DNA of 39,596 nt from Xenoacremonium recifei. Taxonomy: Eukaryota; Ascomycota; Sordariomycetes; Hypocreales; Nectriaceae. The translations under genes were made by a program, and so were the position numbers. The stretch is from NCBI GenBank assembly GCA_012184525.1, contig WOFQ01000122.1, positions 1 to 39,596 on the forward strand, written 5' to 3'. This document shows, piece by piece, positions 33,531 through 39,596 of the stretch (the first letter of the stretch is position 1; each line of letters begins with the position of its first letter). The notes beneath the pieces were generated by a model, which saw nothing but the letters and a program-made list of their open reading frames with translations, made no database searches and had not been told where the DNA came from.

Positions 33531-33769
33531 TCACCTCCTAAATGTTAATATTATACTCTCATGAGTGTGGTGGCGTTGGCGTACCATAATTGTCTACATT
33601 ATAGTTCAGCAGTGAATCGTTTCTTAGGAAATTAAGTACAGCATACCTGTCCAGTCACGTAGGAGAAGAGCGGCGATACCACACCCAGGATCACACGTCC
33701 GGCGTCTGTTGGAGTGCCGATTCGCCTGAGAGGGATGTCAGAGATCCTAAATATTTCCATCAGCTTTGG
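33531..33769 (-). pseudogene. C-terminal remnant of SDR 2 downstream of an in-frame stop
   Basis: The minus-strand frame of SDR 2 continues in register past a TGA (33772-33770) with family-like sequence PKLMEIF...DIPLRRIGTP...FSYVTGQ. It then meets a GTATGC donor (33646) and a plausible last exon from 33593 beginning TIMV. The last residues (RQRHHTHES and onward) no longer match the usual TGG ending. The coherent sequence shows that the stop is recent or bypassed. Confidence 0.55.
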
Positions 33770-34729
33770 TCAATGCGAGGGAATGCCAAGTGATCCAGAC
33801 CACTTCTCCTCTTCGTCGTAGCCGCCATTGAAACCGACGGAATGCTTTGAGCCATCCGGCTTTACCACGTATTCTCCTGTCGGAGCCTGCGTAAGTCTAG
33901 TCTTAATAGCCCCAAATGCTACGGCTATGCGATAGTTAGTAATGGTTCAATTCAATTCTCATGAAAGGCAATATTCACTATTAGCTCTAACGCCATATTC
34001 CGGTCCCCATTCTTGTGCAACTGTTTTGGTTAGACCAACCAGCCCTGCTTTGGCCAAGGCGTAACTGGCTTGTCCGGCATTGCCGTAGATTCCAGAGGTA
34101 GATGAGATATTGATGATTGATCTCGGTTCACCATCTTTAACCATGAAATAGGGAGCCGCAGCTCGAATCAACTTGAAAGGTGCAGTGTTGTGTAGCGCAA
34201 TAATTGTTTCTGGGAGTGTCAAAAGGGAACTATAGCCTCCATCGAAGATTGATCGAGATACCTACCCCATTGGATGTCTCGAATCTTCTCAATGGAATCG
34301 TCCCATGCGTACCCGGCATTATTCACGATAATGTGAATTTTTCCGCCACTAAATTCAATAGTTTTATGGACCAGAGTATCAATATCTTCGTTCTTTGTAA
34401 TGTCACCTGCGACGGCTAGTGCAGCACCCCCATCTGCATTGATAGCATGGGCGGTTTTCTCGGCCTTGGCTGTCCCGCAGCTTTAGTTAACAGACCGGCG
34501 TGGTAATGACCGCTATAGAGAATTACCTGCGTCGATATCCGCAATGACGACTCTACATCCCTCCCGTGCGAAAATTCTTGCTGTTTCAGCCCCTATCCCT
34601 TGAGCAGCTCCTGTAATGATGGCGGTTTGCCCTAATATCAATTATTAGTCAGCTAATCGGGTTGTATGTTAGGGTGGAAGCACCCGTGAGCATTCCGTGG
34701 GGAAAGTTGAGTTTTGGATTAACATCCAT
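33770..34729 (-). CDS. Short-chain dehydrogenase/reductase 2, truncated by an in-frame TGA
   Basis: Five exons on the minus strand, 34729-34684, 34631-34527, 34469-34266, 34209-33979 and 33924-33770, encode 246 residues up to the TGA. The motifs are TGAAQGIG (22-29), acidic IADIDA after beta-2, VNNAG, the catalytic Ser in INISSTSG and YALAK (Tyr/Lys). The core and active site are intact. Related proteins continue about 60 residues, and that sequence is still present downstream. A single CGA-to-TGA change at 33772-33770 would explain the break. The product may be non-functional, truncated but active, or rescued by readthrough. It is convergent with BVMO 1 and has a near-perfect dyad 160 bp upstream. 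The expected role is oxidation of a secondary alcohol to the ketone used by a BVMO (inference). Confidence 0.75.
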
Positions 34730-34890
34730 GGCGTTGAGTATGACTACCCTATGAGTATTGATCGTTCAGTGTTAAATATGTTACCGTCCCGTCGCGCAGA
34801 TTGGTTGTGATCCAAGCATGGTGATTCCAGACGACGTTCCAAGCCGTGGAGCATATTCTATTTAACCCCCCAAAAGCAATTCCATTCTTT

Positions 34891-34904
34891 TCGGCGAACG
34901 CCGG
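34891..34904. promoter_or_regulatory. Near-perfect Zn2Cys6 dyad TCGG-N6-CCGG (SDR 2 promoter)
   Basis: TCGG-CGAACG-CCGG, about 160 bp upstream of SDR 2. It has the same spacer as the proximal regulator 3 site and differs only in the outermost base. Confidence 0.55.
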
Positions 34905-35495
34905 GTTACTCCGGTATAGCCGAGCATTACTCTCTTGGACAACTAGCCGCCTGTAGTAAATGGACAAGTATTCCGATGCAGTTGACCATCGTATCTAGGG
35001 GTATACCATGGCCTAAATAATGTATCGTGTACGAAAGTCGAGTTATCCGGGTTACGATAACTGCAACTGCAAATTCTATACAAATTATGAGTCCAGATGT
35101 ACTCCCAAAGCGCTATTACTTTAATATTTTTAATTATACTAGGAAGCTTTGGAAGTATTATTCTATTTGTGCATTGTTTTAGAATCCTGCTCCGTATTTG
35201 GTTCAATTGTATCTACTAAAAGCTTTTCCCTAAAAACCCCGTGAACGAACCATCCCCCCTAGTAATCTGCATATAAGTGCTTATTAGATCAACCATGAGC
35301 AATTTTTAACTAGGGAGAGCGTATTATCAAGACAGTGAGAACTGATACTCCGTAATACATCGGATACTGTGATATATGAGCCGATTATCGTCGCCGTGTT
35401 GCCATCACAAGTGAACTTCTCCAAAGCAATCGTACGATAATATCTCTGGGCATATCATGGAATGAGTCCGGTACTCACGGGCCGCGGTTTTGCCG

Positions 35496-35518
35496 GCTTC
35501 TCCGCACTTCGGAGAAGC
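35496..35518. promoter_or_regulatory. Perfect inverted repeat GCTTCTCCG-N5-CGGAGAAGC
   Basis: Nine-base perfect arms with a CACTT loop, 10 bp before the BVMO 2 dyad. It shares the CTCCG/CGGAG core with the repeat in the epoxide hydrolase / FAD monooxygenase promoter. It could be a protein site or a DNA hairpin. Confidence 0.45.
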
Positions 35519-35527
35519 TATTTAGCA

Positions 35528-35541
35528 TCGGCAAGGCCCGA
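35528..35541. promoter_or_regulatory. Candidate Zn2Cys6 site TCGG-N6-CCGA (BVMO 2 promoter)
   Basis: Perfect dyad TCGG-CAAGGC-CCGA about 235 bp upstream of the BVMO 2 start, followed by CCTCGG at 35551-35556. Confidence 0.65.
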
Positions 35542-35777
35542 AATTCCGGACCTCGGTCATTTTCTCCGGCGTCCCTGATTGGTGACTGCTCACTTGCACG
35601 ACTCCTCGCGGCATATGACTTATCCAGTAAAAAGCCGAAGAGTAGTTGTTGTATTAAAGGTTGCAGATCAATCAAAAGCTGAGGTCAAATCAGCTGTCTT
35701 CAATAAACTATTCAGCCTTCTTAAAATCTTAGATCAGCTGCCAACTATTTCCTCTTATCTTCCGGCCTCAGTTCAAC

Positions 35778-37501
35778 ATGCATTCATCCAACGGTACTGT
35801 AACTGGTGAAGATGAAATGAAACGACTCGATGTTCTCATAATTGGCGCGGGCTTTGGAGGGTGCTATGGCCTCTACCGAGCTCGGAAACTAGGCTTCAAA
35901 GTCCATGTTTTCGAGGCGGGTTCCTATCTAGGAGGAGTCTGGCATTGGAACACTTACCCGGGAGCCCGTGTGGATTCGGAGATCCCTTATTACCAATTCT
36001 CGATCCCCGAAGTCTGGAGGAAGTGGAGCTGGTCAGAGAGATTCCCTAGTGGAGACGAACTTAAAGCTTACTTTAAGCATGTGGATGAAACTCTGCACCT
36101 GTCGAAAGACATTTCCTACAATGCCAATGTTGTCAGCGCGAAATACGACGAGGTTGTGGGACAATGGACTGTTGCGACTGAAGATGGACGCAAAGCGGTG
36201 TGCAAGTATCTCGTCTGCGCCACTGGGAGCTCGTTTAAGCCGCATTACCCCGAGTTTAAGAACTGGCGCATGTTTTCCGGACAACTCATCCACTCTACTC
36301 GCTGGCCCGAGGTCGCGAACACGAAGGGGAAACGAGTGGCTATTGTCGGCTCAGGAGCAACGGCAGTACAGTGCACGCAGGAGATATCCAAAGAAGCGCA
36401 GCATTTGACAGTGTACATTCGCACAGCCAGCATCTCTTTACCCATGTTTCAACGGAAGCTGACAGAGTTTGAACAACGAGTCAACAAATCAACGTATAAA
36501 GGCATGTTTGCCCATTGTCGCAAGACAAAATCTGGTCTCGGATACGATCCGCAGCCAGGCTCTGTGTTTGAGCTGAGTGATGAGGAGCGTGAAGAACTAT
36601 GGGGAGAACTCTGGAACCGTGGCGGCTTCAACTTCAACCAGGCAAACTACCGAGACTTCTTGGTGGATGAGAAAGCTAACAGACTCATGTATGAGTTCTG
36701 GGCCAAGAAGACTCGGCCTAGGCTAAAAAACGAAGCCAAAGCTAGTTTTTTAGTGCCAGAGAAAGCGCCCTTTGCGTTTGGAACCAAGCGAAGTAGTCTA
36801 GAGCAGGACTATTACGAGTGCTTGGATCAAGACAATGTCGACATTGTCGATCTGAAATCCAATTCTATTCAAGAGTTTACAGCCAAGGGTATCATCGGCC
36901 AGGATGGAGTTGAGCGCGAATTTGACACAATCGTTATGGCTACAGGCTTTGATGCAATGACAGGAAGCCTCACGAGCATGAATGTCCGTGGTAGAGACGG
37001 TCTCAATTTCGAAGAGCGATGGAAAGACGGTGTTTTCACTCATTTGGGACTTTGCAGCAGTGGCTGTCCTAATCTGTTCATGATCTATGGGCCACAAGGT
37101 ATGCTCACCTTCCTTTTCGTGGGGTGTTATTCGTACTAATCACAAATCAAGCGCCCACGGCTTTTACTAACGGACCAGTGTTCATCGAGAGCCAGATCGA
37201 TATAGTTCTAGATCTATTCCAGAAACTTGAGAGCCAAGGCATCAAGTCAATCGAAGCGCAGCGGGATGCTGAAGAAAAATGGAAGAGCGCCATTCAGGAG
37301 GCCAATGATAAGACGTTAATGCCCTTGACCGACTCGTGGTACATGGGAGCGAACATACCCGGGAAGAAGCGAGAGCAGTTGAACTACTTGGGTGGTATTG
37401 AGCAATATGAAAATGAGTGTCGGGGGGCGTTAGCAGACTTGACGGGTTTCAAAGTTGTCTATGATAACGGACACTCAAATGGATGTGTGGAAGAGAGGTA
37501 G
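35778..37501 (+). CDS. Baeyer-Villiger monooxygenase 2
   Basis: Two exons, 35778-37098 and 37152-37501, give 556 residues; the 53-nt intron joins GPQ-APTAF. Motifs: FAD Rossmann GAGFGG (23-28), GGVWHWNTYPGARVDSE, a canonical BVMO fingerprint FSGQLIHSTRWP (166-177, with His172 and Trp176), NADPH Rossmann GSGATA (191-196), MATGFDAMTGS, and the C-terminal WYMGANIPGKKRE typical of cyclohexanone-monooxygenase-like enzymes. All expected residues are present, so it should convert a cyclic or linear ketone to a lactone or ester using NADPH and O2. It is convergent with esterase 2, a natural partner to hydrolyse the product. The substrate cannot be told. Confidence 0.93.
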
Positions 37502-37816
37502 AGTCAAACCTCCACGGACTATTAAAGTTGATAGATTTGTTTTAACTCGGTTTTATCAACAGTATGTCAAAGAGTTTTGCTTTTTAAGAATGAACTATCA
37601 TGCGCGAGTTGTGAAAAGCCTCGTAGTACCAAATTGAATAAGAGACTGGGACCGCTTGTTTACTTCCTTCTCCTTCCTAATGACAAAGAGAGGCTAGACT
37701 AATCTAATTAAATGCTAACACAAAGACGATATGGATGTTGGACGGTGTACCCTGTCTCTTTCGTGTCATGACCGGGATCATGTCAAATTGTTGCTGGGCA
37801 TTCCTTGATGCTCTGA
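37502..37816. other. Convergent 3' intergenic region
   Basis: About 315 AT-rich bases between the 3' ends of BVMO 2 and esterase 2. No feature recognised. Confidence 0.5.
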
Positions 37817-38734
37817 TTAAATGATACCTCTAAGACTTCCAATGACCTTAGAGTATGTCTCATCTCTTTCTTTTGGTTTAAAGGTGCTAGGGTTGATCGT
37901 CTTGTCGAATCCGTGCGAAGCGTCATTTACCAAAACAGTTTCAACACCACAACCAGCCTGCTGCAGCTTCTGTCCTAAAGCAACAGCTTCTGGAGAAAGA
38001 ACATCCCCAGAGCATGCAAACAAGATAACAGTTTCTGGAAATGACGATACCTTCGCATACAGCGGGGAGGCTTTCGGTGACTTCCGATCCTCGACACGAG
38101 GAACATAGCTATTGATGAAAACGTGCTGCATAAATACAGGCAGCGGGCGGATAGGTTCTGCGACCGACCTAGCCTCCGGAGAGATGCTGAAATCGACGAG
38201 AGGGTAGAAAGCGTACACTGCCCTGATTTTGATGTTCGGGAAGTTTTGTCTTAGCTCAGAGGATGCTACCAGTGCAACAGTCGCCCCTGAGCTGAATCCA
38301 GAAAGGGCGATCCGATCGAGATCGAAGACTCGAGGCTGGCTTTGGACCCATCTCAGCGCGTCTTCGGCATCGTCAATGCCGGAAGGGAAGACGTGTTCGG
38401 GGCCTTTGCGGTAATCCACATCCAGCACAAGACTGCCGGTTTCGTGAGCTACGCGCTCACAAAACTCGTGGTCCATTCCCAAATTTGGGAGCATAAATCC
38501 ACCTCCATGCCAATTAATGACGAGTCTTTGCGGCTCGCGTTCGTTATATTGTGGGGGAGAGTAAATCAAAGCGTCGATGAATCTTTCTTGGTCGTGGCTT
38601 GGCAATCGTACCTTTCGACGTATACATGTATCAGGGGGTATGAAATGACGGCGCGTGCCGAGATAATTGATGAAGCGAATCAAGACGGCGATAGTCTTCA
38701 GCTTTAAATACTGCCAAAAACTATGATGAGGCAT
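37817..38734 (-). CDS. Alpha/beta-hydrolase fold-3 (HSL-type) esterase 2
   Basis: Single exon of 305 residues. Motifs: oxyanion-hole HGGGF (76-80), YRKGPEHVFPSGIDD (108-122), nucleophile elbow GFSSGA with Ser148, Asp244 in SGDVLSPEA, and His274 in DASHGFDK. The triad is complete. A hydrophobic N-terminal stretch (about 12-26) could be a weak membrane anchor. It is only distantly similar to esterase 1 and lacks its introns, so it is not a recent duplicate. It hydrolyses acyl esters or lactones and is paired tail to tail with BVMO 2. Its promoter has an extended CGGCGA...TCGCCG repeat instead of the six-spacer dyad. Confidence 0.9.
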   Translation of the reverse strand: MPHHSFWQYLKLKTIAVLIRFINYLGTRRHFIPPDTCIRRKVRLPSHDQERFIDALIYSPPQYNEREPQRLVINWHGGGFMLPNLGMDHEFCERVAHETGSLVLDVDYRKGPEHVFPSGIDDAEDALRWVQSQPRVFDLDRIALSGFSSGATVALVASSELRQNFPNIKIRAVYAFYPLVDFSISPEARSVAEPIRPLPVFMQHVFINSYVPRVEDRKSPKASPLYAKVSSFPETVILFACSGDVLSPEAVALGQKLQQAGCGVETVLVNDASHGFDKTINPSTFKPKERDETYSKVIGSLRGII

Positions 38735-38869
38735 CTTTGAACCCGCTCAAAAAATTATAAAAAATGGGGTCTTTACAGAAAAACGAAAGCATTTGTTGAT
38801 CTAAAAAGGGATCTTTCAAGACTGAGCAGAAAAGATTAAATAGAAATCTAAGGTGTGGCTCAGTTGTCT

Positions 38870-38889
38870 CGGCGATGACTCATTCGCCG
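38870..38889. promoter_or_regulatory. Inverted repeat CGGCGA-N8-TCGCCG around TGACTCA (esterase 2 promoter)
   Basis: Six-base arms flank TGACTCAT about 135 bp upstream of esterase 2. TGACTCA is the classic Gcn4/CpcA (bZIP) element. The arms carry CGG triplets like the cluster dyad but with a 14-base spacing. Confidence 0.35.
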
Positions 38890-39179
38890 TCTGATTCTAA
38901 AAGGATGCGGAGTAATACTGCGTCAGAGGTAACTTTAGCTTTGACTGATGGGCCAGCATATAGTGCATCGTAGGCATATAAAACCAACCTCTGTAATCGT
39001 TAAGCTACTTCAGTAATGAAGCGATTCAAGTTCCGAGACTGTAGGAACTTGGAACGGGACTTTAGCGGGGTTAATGGGGTAATCAGATCGAAGCTTTCCC
39101 CGCTGGATTAGATGTGACGACCCACGTTGGACATGCAGGATAATCGTCATGGATTTTGCTACGGCGGGGGAGTAATACG

Positions 39180-39236
39180 TGCACCGGTACCGGTGCAAAT
39201 AAGATAACGTGATATGCGTGCACCGGTACCGGTGCA
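39180..39236. repeat. Two identical 18-bp perfect palindromes
   Basis: TGCACCGGTACCGGTGCA occurs at 39180-39197 and again at 39219-39236. Each is its own reverse complement. The start-to-start distance is 39 bp, close to four helical turns. Flanks are AT-rich (AAATAAGATA, TTTAAAATTT). It could be an operator pair or part of a mobile element end. Confidence 0.7.
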
Positions 39237-39374
39237 TTTAAAATTTATTATGTAAGCAGAATATATAGCATACACACACAACACTCACGTATAACAAGAC
39301 ACATATGAATAATATCAGACGACGTAAGCAAGTCAGCACCTAGACGGAATTTTGACGCGACGCGAAACGACGCG

Positions 39375-39596
39375 ATGGACGCGGTCGCGGACACCATCGT
39401 CGCCGTCCCCGAGGACATCAATCCTCTAGACACAGGCACGCGCAAATCTGATCGGTCGCGAAAAATAACCAAGAAAGGGATCGAGAATCTGGCCGGCAAC
39501 GTCGGAGTAGTAATTCAGACTATGCTCCGGGAATCGCGCGAAGAGACGGTGAAGCAATTCACCAAGACACTGGAGAAGACCGTGAAGGAACTCACG
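39375..39596 (+). CDS. Partial ORF, unknown function, runs off the window
   Basis: Open from ATG 39375 to the window end (74 codons, 3' end missing); the frame is open upstream to about 39309. The product is highly charged with a heptad-like helical C-terminal part rich in Glu, Lys, Thr and Leu. The DNA changes to CG-rich with repeated GACGCG around the start, unlike the AT-rich flank. It could be the 5' end of a host gene or of a retrotransposon gag-like ORF; I do not recognise a family. Confidence 0.35.
   Translation, partial: MDAVADTIVAVPEDINPLDTGTRKSDRSRKITKKGIENLAGNVGVVIQTMLRESREETVKQFTKTLEKTVKELT

Larger units (their letters stand above)
34730..35777. other. Divergent promoter, SDR 2 / BVMO 2
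   Basis: About 1.05 kb. Holds the SDR 2 dyad (34891-34904), a 9-bp-arm hairpin (35496-35518), the BVMO 2 dyad (35528-35541) and CCTCGG (35551-35556). The AT-rich centre (35000-35460) shows nothing I can support. Confidence 0.6.
38735..39374. other. Intergenic region at the right edge of the cluster
   Basis: Contains CGGCGA-N8-TCGCCG (38870-38889), an inverted repeat CAAGTTCC-N9-GGAACTTG (39027-39051) and two identical 18-bp palindromes (39180-39236). The stretch from about 39350 becomes CG-rich. No complete gene was seen. Confidence 0.5.

Noticed and set aside
35496..35518. Hairpin as an intrinsic (rho-independent) terminator
   Set aside because: This is eukaryotic DNA, and the repeat lies in a promoter next to a regulatory dyad with no following U-tract.
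1..39596. Search for tRNA, rRNA and CRISPR-like arrays
   Set aside because: Nothing with tRNA arm or box sequences, rRNA similarity or regularly spaced repeats was recognised by eye.

Overview
The window looks like nuclear DNA of a filamentous ascomycete (Pezizomycotina). Nearly every gene is cut by introns of 49-68 bases (one of 87) with GTRNGY-type donors and CTRAY-like branch points. The proteins belong to families typical of these fungi: Zn2Cys6 regulators, a rhodopsin-domain membrane protein, a sugar-porter MFS and Baeyer-Villiger monooxygenases (BVMOs). No tRNA, rRNA or CRISPR was seen. I splice-modelled every gene by hand; all joins keep frame, except one SDR gene that has a real in-frame stop.

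Layout. 1-910: remains of a decayed gene whose stops are all TAG. 2148-3324: seven-TM rhodopsin-domain protein, probably outside the cluster. About 6.6-38.7 kb: a compact cluster of 15 genes, mostly in divergent or convergent pairs. In order these are Zn2Cys6 regulator 1 (-), AtuA/DUF1446 protein (+), HSL-type esterase 1 (-), SDR 1 (+), CTF1-like Zn2Cys6 regulator 2 (+), MFS transporter (-), zinc alcohol dehydrogenase (-), aldehyde dehydrogenase (+), epoxide-hydrolase-like protein (-), FAD monooxygenase fused to a multi-TM domain (+), Zn2Cys6 regulator 3 (-), BVMO 1 (+), SDR 2 (-, broken), BVMO 2 (+) and HSL-type esterase 2 (-). The right end holds two identical 18-bp palindromes and a partial, charged ORF that runs off the window.

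How the genes may work together (inference). No PKS, NRPS or classical terpene synthase is present. The enzymes read as a degradation route: uptake (MFS), epoxidation and hydrolysis of an alkene (FAD monooxygenase plus epoxide hydrolase), alcohol to ketone (SDRs), ketone to ester (two BVMOs), ester cleavage (two esterases), and alcohol to aldehyde to acid (ADH, ALDH). The AtuA-like protein points to a terpenoid or branched isoprenoid-like substrate. The substrate itself cannot be read from the sequence.

Regulation. A dyad TCGG-N6-CCGA, the half-site spacing known for UaY/PPR1-type Zn2Cys6 factors, occurs seven times perfectly and at least three times with one mismatch. All these copies lie in promoter regions inside the cluster, against roughly 0.6 perfect copies expected by chance in 39.6 kb. 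This points to a dedicated pathway regulon and is the most striking signal in the window.
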